Below, one piece after another: positions 18,338 to 27,114 of a stretch of 64,000 nt of DNA. The notes under the pieces are model-generated. The model did not search any database, was not told the DNA's origin, and saw only the letters and a program-made list of their open reading frames with translations. Position numbers and translations under genes: made by a program. Source of the stretch: an uncultured Ectothiorhodospiraceae bacterium (GTDB lineage Bacteria; Pseudomonadota; Gammaproteobacteria; UBA6429; Thiohalophilaceae); the NCBI GenBank assembly GCA_947259575.1, contig CAMYMU010000012.1, positions 62,001 through 126,000 on the forward strand, in the 5' to 3' direction. Position 1 is the first letter of the stretch; the number at the start of each line of letters is the position of its first letter.

Positions 18338-19066
18338 TTACCATTGCATGTTTTCAATATATTCACGCAATTGAGACGCGCTTCGGAATTTTTTCAGGAT
18401 GAGTGTTCGCTTTAAGCCGTTGATAATATCTTTTACTGCTCTTGGTTGTTTTGCATAGTGCTTTTGGCCGCCAATACTTTCATGAAAAATTCGTACCATC
18501 TCAACCGTATCGTCTTGTATAGCAGTGCGTTTAGAAGAAGGTGATTGAAACAGGTCAACGAGTTTCATATCAAAGCCCAGACCATAGCGTTGCAGAATAA
18601 TATTGTCGGTATGCAGATCGCCGTGATATTCACCTATGCGATGCACACATTCCATGCCACAGGCGAGGGCGTGTAGGACATGTAAAGCTTGATAGGGTTG
18701 CAGCCGTTTACCCGGTTGGCGATCAATAAACTGACTTAGTAATTCTCCTTCGACGTATTCAGAGATAAGCAAAGTAACCGGAGCACCTTTTACCGTGATG
18801 TGGTCCTGGGCGCTATATTGAATAACGATGGGGCAGTGACGCAGTTTATGCAGTTTCTTGGCATAAAATTTAACCGCCTTGTCGCGCGGGTTGCGCTGTG
18901 GAAAAAAGATCTTTGCCGTACGTTCGATGCCGGTTGCAACTTCGCGCACCAGGTAGACTTCACCTTCCCAGCCGGCGCCTAATAAGGATATGACCTCATA
19001 CTTGCGGGCTAATATTCGACCAGGTGCCAGGTTGAAGTTATCAAGTTTCTTAATAGGATCTGCCAT
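18338..19066 (-). CDS. Atypical Ser/Thr protein kinase-like protein
   Basis: At 242 residues this holds a kinase fold only, with no transmembrane or sensory part. The glycine loop LLGAGWEGEVYL is near 28-39 and K52 (TAKIFF) fits the ATP-binding lysine. The catalytic loop is HGDLHTDN (148-155), with D150 and N155 retained, while the expected DFG motif is DLF (171-173). HGDLHxxN is seen in ABC1- and phosphotransferase-like kinases as well as in some bacterial Ser/Thr kinases. ATP binding is likely; protein phosphorylation is probable because a PP2C phosphatase follows and two FHA proteins lie within 4 kb. Confidence 0.82.
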   Translation of the reverse strand: MADPIKKLDNFNLAPGRILARKYEVISLLGAGWEGEVYLVREVATGIERTAKIFFPQRNPRDKAVKFYAKKLHKLRHCPIVIQYSAQDHITVKGAPVTLLISEYVEGELLSQFIDRQPGKRLQPYQALHVLHALACGMECVHRIGEYHGDLHTDNIILQRYGLGFDMKLVDLFQSPSSKRTAIQDDTVEMVRIFHESIGGQKHYAKQPRAVKDIINGLKRTLILKKFRSASQLREYIENMQW

Positions 19067-19194
19067 GGTTTGATTTTATGCTGCTATCTGTATTTACGCC
19101 AGCAGCATGTTATAAATCGAAAAATACAATAAGGCATGAAACTGAAAACTATGCTATCTATATAACCCATCAGATTTACTTTAAGGAGCCGGTC

Positions 19195-19978
19195 ATGAAA
19201 CAGATTATTTGGTTATTGGGATTATTTATTTTTTCGGCTACTGCGCAGTCCAAGGTAATTACACAAGAAGTCAAATACCAACAGGGTGGGACGAACCTGG
19301 TCGGCTTCATTGCTTATGATGACGCAATCAAAGGTAAGCGCCCTGGTATTTTGGTTGTACATGAGTGGTGGGGACATAATGACTATGCCCGTGATCGCGC
19401 ACGTCAACTTGCCGAAATGGGCTATGTTGCATTTTCACTGGATATGTATGGTGATGGTAAAACGGCGGATCACCCCAAGGATGCAGGGCGGTTTGCGGGC
19501 CAGGTAAAAAATAATATGGATACTGCTGAAGCGCGTTTTAATGCTGCCAGGCAACAATTAGTTGCTAGTCCCTATACGGATTCAAATAAACTGGCTGCAA
19601 TTGGTTATTGTTTTGGTGGCGGCATCGTCCTGGAAATGGCGCGGCGTGGTAGTGACAAAAGGGGTTGTAAGTTTTCATGGCAGTTTAGGTACTAGTTCGC
19701 CTGCACAGAAGGGCAAAGTTAAATCAAAGGTTTTAGTCTTCAATGGCGCAGCCGATCCTTTTGTTAAACCTGAAGCAATATCGAGTTTCAAGCAGGAGAT
19801 GAAGAAAGCCGGTGTCGACTCCACCTTTGTCACTATGCCGGGTGCAAAACACTCTTTCACCAATCCGGGTGCGACCGCAAATGGCAAAAAATTCAATTTG
19901 CCACTGGAATACAATGCTGACGCCGACAAGCGTTCCTGGCAGCAAATGACAGAGTTTTTCCAAAAGCTGTTCAAGTAA
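19195..19978 (+). pseudogene. Dienelactone-hydrolase family gene interrupted by one extra base
   Basis: The first frame starts at ATG 19195 (AAGGAG site), with a signal peptide and the family motifs VVHEWWGHNDYARDRARQ and GYCFGGG, where the Cys is the usual nucleophile. At AAAAGGGG (19657-19664) one additional base throws translation out of frame, ending soon after at 19695. Reading the +1 frame from there restores KGVVSFHGSLGT, the catalytic Asp region (NGAADPFV) and His (PGAKHSFTNPG) to a stop at 19978. Without the extra base the whole is a normal 260-residue dienelactone hydrolase. It is either a recent mutation or a homopolymer error in the assembly. Confidence 0.85.
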
Positions 19979-20158
19979 AGCTGTCTAAGTGATGAATCCG
20001 TGCCTTTGAGCTGAAGCATATAAGTAACTGGCTATATTCTGATAGATAGAAAAATGTGACGTATTTCACTATTTTACAAATCAAATCTGATCTATCCTCT
20101 CAAGCTAGTGCCCTAAGAGATATGCCCCCCTACAAAACTTAGGGTAAAGAGAGGAAGA

Positions 20159-20578
20159 ATGGCCGCGTTAATACAGTTTGCCAGCGGAGCACCTGGCATT
20201 AAATACAGTCTCGAGAAACGACATCTCACCATTGGACGTGTAAGTGCAGGAAATGACATCTGCTTACCTTGTTCGTTCGTCAGCAAACATCATGCTCGTA
20301 TTGAAGTGATTAGCAGTATCACTACTGCGGGCTCATTCGATGTTTATGTTGAAGACTTAGGCAGCACCAACCATACCTACGTTAATGAAGAACCTATTAG
20401 CCGTTGCAAACTCGAGCAAGGCGATTTACTTCGTATAGGTCGAAATACCATGAAATTTGATGATTCTGAAGGCTTTCCGAACCTGGATCCGGTCGAACTG
20501 GACCTGGAATTGCCAACCCAGGGTCAGTCTCAAACCTGGAATTTCAGCCGTCGCCTCAGTGTCATAGATACTGAGTAA
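20159..20578 (+). CDS. Small FHA-domain protein (first of two)
   Basis: The 139-residue product has one FHA domain at about residues 20-105. It shows LTIGRVSAGNDI, the phosphothreonine-binding VSKHHARIE segment and the LGSTNHTYVNEEPI loop, all intact. A short acidic linker and a tail without domains follow. It should read phosphothreonine marks on a partner. It starts with ATG after a GAGGAAG site. Its 3' end overlaps that of the convergent LysR gene by 17 bases. A similar FHA protein lies 1.8 kb away. Confidence 0.9.
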   Translation: MAALIQFASGAPGIKYSLEKRHLTIGRVSAGNDICLPCSFVSKHHARIEVISSITTAGSFDVYVEDLGSTNHTYVNEEPISRCKLEQGDLLRIGRNTMKFDDSEGFPNLDPVELDLELPTQGQSQTWNFSRRLSVIDTE

Positions 20579-21446
20579 AGTATCTAGTCAGCAACTTAGC
20601 AAGCGCCTGCCTGGCTGGCCCAGCCGGCTTTTGCTCGCCATATTGGAGAAAGACGGGAAGTTGATAGTGCTCTCCCTGCTCTAATTCCAGACGTTTAAGC
20701 CTGCCCATGGCTAATTCGTTACCAATACTCTGTTCAGGCAACCAGCCATAGGCCTGTCCCATTAAGACCGCCTCGATCGACTGATGATAATCCGCAACAA
20801 GCCAGACTGATTGGTTTTGGTTGTCTACTATCTCTTGGGCGGTCTCGATACTCACCAGTCGGTGCTTTTTGAGTACCGCCTGGCTGATCGGGGGAGTACA
20901 GCCCAGAATGGGATGATTGGGGTGGGCAACAGCGACCAGGGTCAATTCGCCAAGATTGGTGAGGCTGGTCATCCCAATGGGGCGGGTGGTAATGGCTAAA
21001 TCAGCTGCTGGCTGCTCTATTTGCTGCGAGTCCTTACTCTGACAAGCTAGCCCCTGGGAAATCGAGACCTCTGTCTGAGGGTAATGGCTTTGAAACTCCC
21101 CCAAAGCAGGTTTAAGCGCCTGCACTGGGCATAATCCATCCACCCAAACAGATATGGCCTGTTCATGGCCTTTTTGCAGTTCACTGGCCAGCTCGAGCAT
21201 GTCGTCATACTCGGACAGCAAATCACGGCTACGGGCGAGCAACTGGGCGCCATTTGGGGTCAAGACGGCTCGGCGGCCCTGCATGGTGAGAAGTTCAAGG
21301 CCGAGCTGCTCCTCGAGTTTATTGACGCTGTAGCTTATCGCGGACTGGCTACGCTGCAGTTGGTTTGCCGCCTGGGTAAATCCTCCCGCATCAATCACCG
21401 TCCGCAAGACATGCCATGCGTCTAAATTGGCCTTAGTTTGCGACAT
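20562..21446 (-). CDS. LysR-family transcriptional regulator
   Basis: The 294-residue protein has the LysR winged helix at its N-terminus (AGGFTQAANQLQRSQSAISY, then LEEQLGLELL) and a substrate-binding domain from about residue 90. It is divergent from the DoxX gene, and a classical ATC-N9-GAT box lies between them, so it probably controls DoxX and itself. The effector is not evident from sequence. Confidence 0.92.
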   Translation of the reverse strand: MSQTKANLDAWHVLRTVIDAGGFTQAANQLQRSQSAISYSVNKLEEQLGLELLTMQGRRAVLTPNGAQLLARSRDLLSEYDDMLELASELQKGHEQAISVWVDGLCPVQALKPALGEFQSHYPQTEVSISQGLACQSKDSQQIEQPAADLAITTRPIGMTSLTNLGELTLVAVAHPNHPILGCTPPISQAVLKKHRLVSIETAQEIVDNQNQSVWLVADYHQSIEAVLMGQAYGWLPEQSIGNELAMGRLKRLELEQGEHYQLPVFLQYGEQKPAGPARQALAKLLTRYFTQYL

Positions 21447-21453
21447 AGAGTAA

Positions 21454-21476
21454 ATATATCAAAAAATTAGATATAT
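21454..21476. promoter_or_regulatory. LysR-type box between divergent genes
   Basis: ATATATC-N9-GATATAT is a perfect 7-bp inverted repeat whose core is ATC-N9-GAT, the arrangement known for LysR regulators such as NodD. It lies just upstream of the LysR start and about 80 bases before the DoxX start. Confidence 0.6.
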
Positions 21477-21558
21477 ACACCTTATTAATCGGCTTTTTTA
21501 TCTAATAAATAGGGTGCATAATAGCGCCTGGTTCATCATTCAAATGTGAGGAGTCACC

Positions 21559-22071
21559 ATGGAAAATATTTTGCAGCACACTAGTAAATGGCTTGCGACC
21601 GCCCAGCACTCGCTGCAGCGCATCTTGCACAGCACGCTGATGCCTCTGGTCACAAGACTCGGTGGAATAGAAGAAATATGTCTCATGAGCGCACGCGGGA
21701 TGATGGGGCTGTTTTTCATCTATTTCGGCTTGGATAAGTTTGTGCATTACGCTGACACCTCTATCTATATGTCGGCATTCAGTGTCCCCGAGCTGTTTCT
21801 GCCGGTGGTCATCCTGCTCGAAGTCGGCGGTGGCATCGCCTTACTGATTGGCTGGCGCCTGAAAATGATCGCTGGGTTGTTGGCTGCATTTACTGTTCTG
21901 ACAGCACTGGTGTTTCACTCAGACTTTAGCGAACAAGTGCAAACGATCCTGTTCATGAAAAATATAGCGATAGCGGCGGGTTTGTTATTGTTTGTCGTGC
22001 TCGGTGCAGGGCGGTTAAGCCTCGATGCGCAGAAACCCAAAAAAGCGAGTAAACCGAAAAAGGCAAAATAA
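21559..22071 (+). CDS. DoxX-family inner-membrane protein
   Basis: The 170-residue protein has four hydrophobic helices from about residue 45 (ARGMMGLFFIYFGLDKFVHY, then VVILLEVGGGIALLIGW) as in DoxX/SURF4-like proteins, and a Lys-rich tail. Such proteins are associated with quinone or oxidative-stress functions. It is divergent from the LysR gene, whose box lies in the shared promoter. A strong terminator follows it. The exact role is unknown. Confidence 0.88.
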   Translation: MENILQHTSKWLATAQHSLQRILHSTLMPLVTRLGGIEEICLMSARGMMGLFFIYFGLDKFVHYADTSIYMSAFSVPELFLPVVILLEVGGGIALLIGWRLKMIAGLLAAFTVLTALVFHSDFSEQVQTILFMKNIAIAAGLLLFVVLGAGRLSLDAQKPKKASKPKKAK

Positions 22072-22094
22072 CGTTTTAGTGAATGTCAAAGAAG

Positions 22095-22120
22095 GGCCAG
22101 CTAGATGCTGGCCTTTTTTT
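22095..22120 (+). terminator. Rho-independent terminator after the DoxX gene
   Basis: GGCCAGC (22095-22101) and GCTGGCC (22107-22113) form a 7-bp GC-rich stem with loop TAGAT, followed by seven T residues. Confidence 0.92.
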
Positions 22121-22310
22121 GCACATGGATGTGCTTATGCCGCGGACGAGCATAGCGAAGTGCGAGGTAGACTGCGTCTGGAACAAGCAGTCGTGGGCAG
22201 GGCAAGGATTGTTCCTGACAATCCTTTTGCATTCCCGCCATCCTTGGCGGTCACGCCCGAGAGCGGCGAGTTGACCGATAAGGCATGTAATACTCGTCAG
22301 CATATAGCAT
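22121..22310. repeat. GC-rich intergenic segment with several hairpins, possible repeat unit
   Basis: This gap is markedly richer in GC than its surroundings. It holds GCACAT/ATGTGC (22121-22134), GGATTGT/ACAATCC (22206-22212 with 22218-22224, followed by TTTT) and a CGCCATCCTTGGCG stem. It has no plausible gene. It may be a copy of a dispersed repeat, but a second copy is not in this window. Confidence 0.4.
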
Positions 22311-22353
22311 ATTCAATATACTTATCAGTTCTATCGTAGCTAGCTGGTGCTAA

Positions 22354-22779
22354 ATGGCTTTATTAATACTTCTGCAAGATGACTCTTCTGGTGTGCGTTT
22401 CCATATCGACAAACCAAAGATGACAATTGGTCGTGGCAAGGACAATGATATTTGTCTGGAGGATGAACTCGTGAGCAAGTTTCATGCTGCGGTAGAGGCG
22501 GTGGTCAAGGAAGATGAAGAGATGAAAGTGGAATATTACCTGCACGATCAGGATAGCACGAACTTTAGTTTCGTGAATGATGAGCGGGTAAAGATAAGAA
22601 GACTCAGTCAGGACGACGTTATTCGAATCGGGAAAAACAATTTCAAATTTGTCGATGATCAGGAAAGCGACTTGGAAGCCACAACCCAATTACACAAGAC
22701 CTGGTTCCCGGGAATTTATGTAACCAAGAAAGGTCAGCCTAAATCCAGGCAAAAAACCCCCAAACCTAAAAAGTCTTAA
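22354..22779 (+). CDS. Small FHA-domain protein (second of two)
   Basis: The 141-residue protein carries an FHA domain at about residues 20-105. MTIGRGKDNDICLED, the LVSKFHAAVE binding segment and QDSTNFSFVNDERV are visible. Histidine of the usual SKxHA core is kept. A basic tail (about 125-141, Lys/Pro-rich) ends it. It resembles the FHA protein at 20159, so the two may have arisen by duplication. It could recognise targets of the kinase-like protein at 18.3 kb, though nothing in the sequence proves the link. Confidence 0.9.
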   Translation: MALLILLQDDSSGVRFHIDKPKMTIGRGKDNDICLEDELVSKFHAAVEAVVKEDEEMKVEYYLHDQDSTNFSFVNDERVKIRRLSQDDVIRIGKNNFKFVDDQESDLEATTQLHKTWFPGIYVTKKGQPKSRQKTPKPKKS

Positions 22780-22782
22780 CCA

Positions 22783-23481
22783 CTACTCTGTTGGTTGCGG
22801 AGCGTTTTCGTACTGGATATGATCGGGCGCCACGGCACCACCTGAAATGATAAACGTCATCGCTTCATCCATACTCCAGTCAGTGGAGACCAGATTTTCT
22901 AACGGTACGATCTCTAGATAACCCGATGTCGGGTTAGGTGTTGTTGGCACATAGACAGCAGCAAGCTGCCTGCCAGTATTTGCATCAGTGAAAACGCGTG
23001 TTACGAAACCGACAGTTTTCATGTGTTCAGATGGGAATTCGATAAGTACAACACGTTGAACTTCATCCGGTTTAGTTTGTAAAACGGAGAGAAACTTTTT
23101 AATCGCGCTATAAACTGACTGTACGATCGGAATACGGTGTATGAAGTACTCGAATATCTTGATCAGTCTCTGACCGACCACAACCGTAGTAATCCAGCCG
23201 AGAAAATACAAGGCTAGTATCGTTAGTATAACGGCGAGGGTATTTAGCAACCAGGGAGCCTGGATCATTTCGGCCAGGTTGGGAGAGTGTTTTTCAATTT
23301 CCCTTGCCAATGCTCTGGCAGAGGGTAAGCCTACCTGTGATAACTGCTTTACAATAAATTCAAAGACTGTCCAGGTAAACCAAATAGGAATGACGGTAAG
23401 TATACCGGCGAAAATGTTCCGTTGTGCGCGACTAATAAAACGAGACTTAGTAGGTTTGTCTTTTCTTGTTTTGCTGCTCAC
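22783..23481 (-). CDS. DUF502 family membrane protein
   Basis: The 232-residue protein has two transmembrane regions (about 23-48 and 75-103) and the DUF502 core: GILTVIPIWFTWTVF, then RIPIVQSVYSAIKKF, followed by a beta-rich cytoplasmic part with LIEFPSEHMKTVGFV and a VYVPTTPNPTSGYL motif. It is widely conserved in Proteobacteria with no known biochemical function. It runs convergent to the FHA gene with a gap of three bases. Confidence 0.9.
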   Translation of the reverse strand: MSSKTRKDKPTKSRFISRAQRNIFAGILTVIPIWFTWTVFEFIVKQLSQVGLPSARALAREIEKHSPNLAEMIQAPWLLNTLAVILTILALYFLGWITTVVVGQRLIKIFEYFIHRIPIVQSVYSAIKKFLSVLQTKPDEVQRVVLIEFPSEHMKTVGFVTRVFTDANTGRQLAAVYVPTTPNPTSGYLEIVPLENLVSTDWSMDEAMTFIISGGAVAPDHIQYENAPQPTE

Positions 23482-23540
23482 GATTTCATGCCCGGTGTGT
23501 TGTTTCGATTCAACGTATCACTTGCACGATTGTACCGCAA

Positions 23541-24260
23541 TCAATTATCAGGAATTTGTTTACGTAGCTGATCGCGATCATACCACCACTGATCATTTGC
23601 AATAATGTCCAGCACCTTGGCAAGCTTGGGTAAAAATATCGCTGGGTCTTTTAGTTCCATCCGTTCAATCCAGAACTCAAGCATCTCCTGGTCATCGACC
23701 TGGCTATGTCGTTTGGCGACGGCAGCAATCATTTGCGTCGCCAGGAATTTCAGACTTTCGGATTTCTCACCTTCGGCGCGGATATCGGCAATGTAGTGAG
23801 CCGTGATCGCCGCCACTGCCGCACCGTCAGAATTATCGGGAGTTTCATCAATCACGTGTTGTAACATGGCGATCGTGGTGCCCGGATTAATTGGGAAGGT
23901 CACTGCCAACCAAAGTCCATTTGCCAGGGCTACAATTGAGTCATCGCTTTCACACTGAAACATAACATCACAGGCCTCGACGGCTTTTTGCCATTCAGAG
24001 TGTGCGACAAAAAAATCAAAGCAGGCCCTTGCCTCATTCCAGGCTTCAGTTTTTTTCTCAAGGGCGAGTTGTGCCGAGGCGATGTCGAGTCTTATGTTAT
24101 AACGCTCAAGCTCAGGGGCACTGTCCGCTAGATTAGCTAATGCTGCCTGGTGGGATCGCAATAAGGCTTCGGTGTCCTGGTTTTCAATAACGTTGAACGT
24201 CTCTTCGATTGCAATACCGCCAGGGGCTTTATTTTTAGCATCTTTGTCTTGATCAGTCAT
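23541..24260 (-). CDS. Conserved cytoplasmic protein with helical repeats, function unknown
   Basis: The 239-residue product has no signal sequence and is made of helices rich in Ala and Glu, resembling a TPR-like solenoid (about residues 30-200). It ends with the distinctive AKVLDIIANDQWWYDRD segment, which may be the conserved signature. I do not recognise the family. It lies upstream of the DUF502 gene on the same strand with a 59-base gap and may share its message. Confidence 0.72.
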   Translation of the reverse strand: MTDQDKDAKNKAPGGIAIEETFNVIENQDTEALLRSHQAALANLADSAPELERYNIRLDIASAQLALEKKTEAWNEARACFDFFVAHSEWQKAVEACDVMFQCESDDSIVALANGLWLAVTFPINPGTTIAMLQHVIDETPDNSDGAAVAAITAHYIADIRAEGEKSESLKFLATQMIAAVAKRHSQVDDQEMLEFWIERMELKDPAIFLPKLAKVLDIIANDQWWYDRDQLRKQIPDN

Positions 24261-24377
24261 ATCTACTTCAATTTGGTCGGTTTTAGACAGGCGGGCATTT
24301 TAAAGGGTTGAAGTTGGACTTCACAAGCGTCCTTTCATGGTATTTTGGGATTTATTGTATATGCTTAGCTGAAGACG

Positions 24378-25277
24378 ATGAGAATGATAAAACACACAAT
24401 CACCTACATTTTACTAGCCTTTGGTGTCGTCAGTATCTCGGCGAGTGCGGTAGAGACGCCACCCCCCTTTGCGGATGTCCACCTACATTTTAACTGGGAT
24501 CAGGAAGAACTGTTGTCTGCGAATGAGGCATTAAGTGTCTTAGAAAAAAACAATGTGCAGTTTGCAGTCGTATTCAGTACCCCCTCAGCCAATGCCTTCA
24601 AACTAAGTGACATAAGCAATGGGCGGGTTATTCCATTTTTCTCACCCTATATCACCGGACATAGTCGCGGTAACTGGTTTCACGACAAACATGTTTTGCC
24701 CCTCGCTCGTAAGGGCCTCGAGGAAGGACGTTATAAAGGTATTGGTGAGCTGCATGTGATTTCTGGTTTAGGCCCGCGCCGAGATAACAAGGTGCTACAA
24801 GGCTTGCTTGAACTGGCCGCTGAATTTGATGTGCCTTTTAATATTCACACCGAGACCTCGGACTATCGTTTTTTACAACCAATATGTGAACAGCATAGTA
24901 AAGTGCGTTTTCTCTGGGCACATGCTGGCGGTGTGTTAGGTCCAGAGCATTCTGAAGGAATTCTCAAGGCCTGCTCCAATGTCTGGATCGAGTTATCGGC
25001 ACGGGATCCTAACCACTACGGTGGGCTCCTGGACGACGATGGAAAGTTAAGAGCTGGTTGGAAAAACGTGATTACTAATTACCCGGACCGCTTTATGGTC
25101 GGGACCGATCCCGTCTGGAATGCCCATCAGGTTAACCGTTGGTACGAAGCAGATGAAGGCTGGCTGCATTATCATAAGTTTATTTCCTTCCACCGCAAGT
25201 GGTTGAAAGAATTACCCAAGGACGTCGAGAAAAAAGTGCGTCTGGATAATGCTCTGCGCTTTTTTAAGAAGAGTTAA
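24378..25277 (+). CDS. Exported amidohydrolase (TIM-barrel metal-dependent hydrolase)
   Basis: A signal peptide (about residues 1-24) precedes a 275-residue barrel with the DVHLHF motif near the N-terminus, which supplies the first two metal ligands. Further family residues are in FNIHTE, LWAHAGG and the VGTDPVWN segment. This pattern fits amidohydrolase-2 (PF04909-like) proteins. Its substrate is not deducible. An alternative ATG six bases downstream is possible. It has no evident operon partner. Confidence 0.85.
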   Translation: MRMIKHTITYILLAFGVVSISASAVETPPPFADVHLHFNWDQEELLSANEALSVLEKNNVQFAVVFSTPSANAFKLSDISNGRVIPFFSPYITGHSRGNWFHDKHVLPLARKGLEEGRYKGIGELHVISGLGPRRDNKVLQGLLELAAEFDVPFNIHTETSDYRFLQPICEQHSKVRFLWAHAGGVLGPEHSEGILKACSNVWIELSARDPNHYGGLLDDDGKLRAGWKNVITNYPDRFMVGTDPVWNAHQVNRWYEADEGWLHYHKFISFHRKWLKELPKDVEKKVRLDNALRFFKKS

Positions 25278-25334
25278 TTTAATAAGAGTTTCTACCTGGC
25301 TTGTGACCGTTGCAATGTCGAGCAACCATTTATC

Positions 25335-25514
25335 CTATTTGGGTTTTGCAAGAGTAACCACATAGTCCCGAGCGAACGAAAAGTTACGCATTTCCTATCC
25401 TTCATAAACACCAGCAACGGTGTTAAAGATGACCTCGATGTGCGACTTAATCTGGTTGGAGTCGGGGCTTGATTCATTACAATTGTAATAGTTTTTGACT
25501 GGAACTTTAAACAT
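25335..25514 (-). pseudogene. Possible small gene broken by an in-frame TAG
   Basis: A minus-strand frame begins MFKVPVKNYYNCNE and continues to VIFNTVAGVYEG, meets TAG at 25395-25397, then reads on as EMRNFSFARDYVVTLAKPK to a stop at 25335. The protein-like composition on both sides of the TAG suggests a decayed gene or a gene fragment. I cannot name it, and it has no good ribosome-binding site. It fills most of the 299-base gap before the next gene. Confidence 0.3.
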
Positions 25515-25576
25515 TGCTGTGGTCAGATAAATAGCCTGCTGCATTGATGGCGAGATAATCACGGAAGGAATGAGCT

Positions 25577-27082
25577 ATGGCTGAATCAGGTTTCTCTGGT
25601 TGGATGTTAACCGGGTTGGAAGTGATGTCCACCCTGTTTATCTTTGTGGTTGGCACGGTGTTGTTAGTGGTGGTGATCATTTTCATTTTTGATATCGCCC
25701 AATCCAAACATGCTATTCGAAAAAATTTCCCCGTCATTGGTCATTTTCGTTACGGTTTTGAAAAACTAGGTGAATTCTTTCGTCAATATTTTTTCGCGAT
25801 GGACCGTGAAGAGTTACCTTTTAACCGGGCGCAACGTAGCTGGGCTTATCGTGCCGCGAAAGGTATTTCTAATACAGCTGCATTTGGTTCTACCCGTGAT
25901 CTGCGACCGACCGGTACCGTGTTATTTGTAAATTGCCCGTTTCCCACATTAGAAGCGGATGCGACGTCGACGCATTCTGTCGAGATTGGTCCATACTGTC
26001 AGCAACCCTATACGACAGATAAGTTTTTTCATATCTCAGCCATGAGTTACGGAGCGATATCACGACCCGCCGTGCTATCACTATCGCAAGGTGCATATAA
26101 AGCAGGGTGCTGGATGAATACCGGTGAAGGTGGATTGTCGCCTTATCACCTGGAAGGCGGCGCTGATCTTGTTTACCAAATAGGGACTGCAAAATATGGC
26201 GTACGTAACCAGACTGGGGAGTTAGATGATGACAAGTTAAAAGAAGTCGCAGCACATGTTCAGGTGCGCATGTTTGAACTCAAGTTAAGTCAGGGGGCTA
26301 AGCCTGGCAAGGGCGGTATATTACCGGCAGCTAAAGTCACGGAAGAGGTAGCAAAGATAAGGGGGATCAAACCTTATACGGCCTCTATAAGTCCTAACCG
26401 CCATCCTGATATTGACTCGGTTGATGATTTGCTGGACATGATAGAACGCATAAGGCGTGTCACCGGAAAACCGGTTGGCTTTAAAGCCGTGATTGGTGCC
26501 TATGGGTGGTTGGATTCTTTGTGTGAGGCCATCAATAATCGTGGAGAAAAAGTAGCACCGGATTTTATTACCATCGATAGTGCAGACGGCGGCACGGGCG
26601 CAGCACCGATGTCGTTGATGGATGATGTTGGTTTGCCACTAAAAGAAAGTTTGCCGCGAGTCATCGATGCATTAACGCGACATGGTCTTCGTCAACGCAT
26701 CAAGGTAGTCTGTTCAGGAAAGTTGATTACGCCGACTGAGGTTGCCTGGGCCTTATGCATGGGGGCCGACTTCATAACCTCTGCACGTGGATTTATGTTT
26801 TCACTTGGTTGTATACAGGCGATGCAGTGTAATAAAGATACTTGTCCCACCGGCATCACGACACACAATACACGACTACAAAAAGGTCTCAACCCTGCAC
26901 ACAAATCGGTACGCGTATGCAACTATCAAAATAATATAGAAAATGAAGTAGGGATCATTGCTCACTCGTGTGGTGTGCATGAACCCCGGCAGCTAAGACG
27001 GTTTCATGCACGTATCGTTTTGGAGAATGGTCTTTCTGTCGGACTTGATGAGTTGTATCCAGATGCAGAGTTTTCAAACTGA
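25577..27082 (+). CDS. FMN-binding glutamate-synthase-family protein with N-terminal membrane helix
   Basis: The 501-residue product has a transmembrane helix (about 15-40) and then the FMN-binding barrel of the glutamate synthase large subunit (GltB2-like). MSYGAISRPA, NTGEGGLSPYH, KPGKGG and the SADGGTGAAPMSL phosphate-binding stretch are visible, and CNKDTCPTG fits the 3Fe-4S cluster site. The amidotransferase domain of true GltB is missing. These stand-alone proteins are common and their substrate is unknown. A GGAAGGAA site precedes the ATG at 25577. A 12-bp palindrome (25477-25488) lies upstream. Confidence 0.9.
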   Translation: MAESGFSGWMLTGLEVMSTLFIFVVGTVLLVVVIIFIFDIAQSKHAIRKNFPVIGHFRYGFEKLGEFFRQYFFAMDREELPFNRAQRSWAYRAAKGISNTAAFGSTRDLRPTGTVLFVNCPFPTLEADATSTHSVEIGPYCQQPYTTDKFFHISAMSYGAISRPAVLSLSQGAYKAGCWMNTGEGGLSPYHLEGGADLVYQIGTAKYGVRNQTGELDDDKLKEVAAHVQVRMFELKLSQGAKPGKGGILPAAKVTEEVAKIRGIKPYTASISPNRHPDIDSVDDLLDMIERIRRVTGKPVGFKAVIGAYGWLDSLCEAINNRGEKVAPDFITIDSADGGTGAAPMSLMDDVGLPLKESLPRVIDALTRHGLRQRIKVVCSGKLITPTEVAWALCMGADFITSARGFMFSLGCIQAMQCNKDTCPTGITTHNTRLQKGLNPAHKSVRVCNYQNNIENEVGIIAHSCGVHEPRQLRRFHARIVLENGLSVGLDELYPDAEFSN

Positions 27083-27114
27083 AAACTTAACGAGGACCTC
27101 TGTCTGGTTAATGG

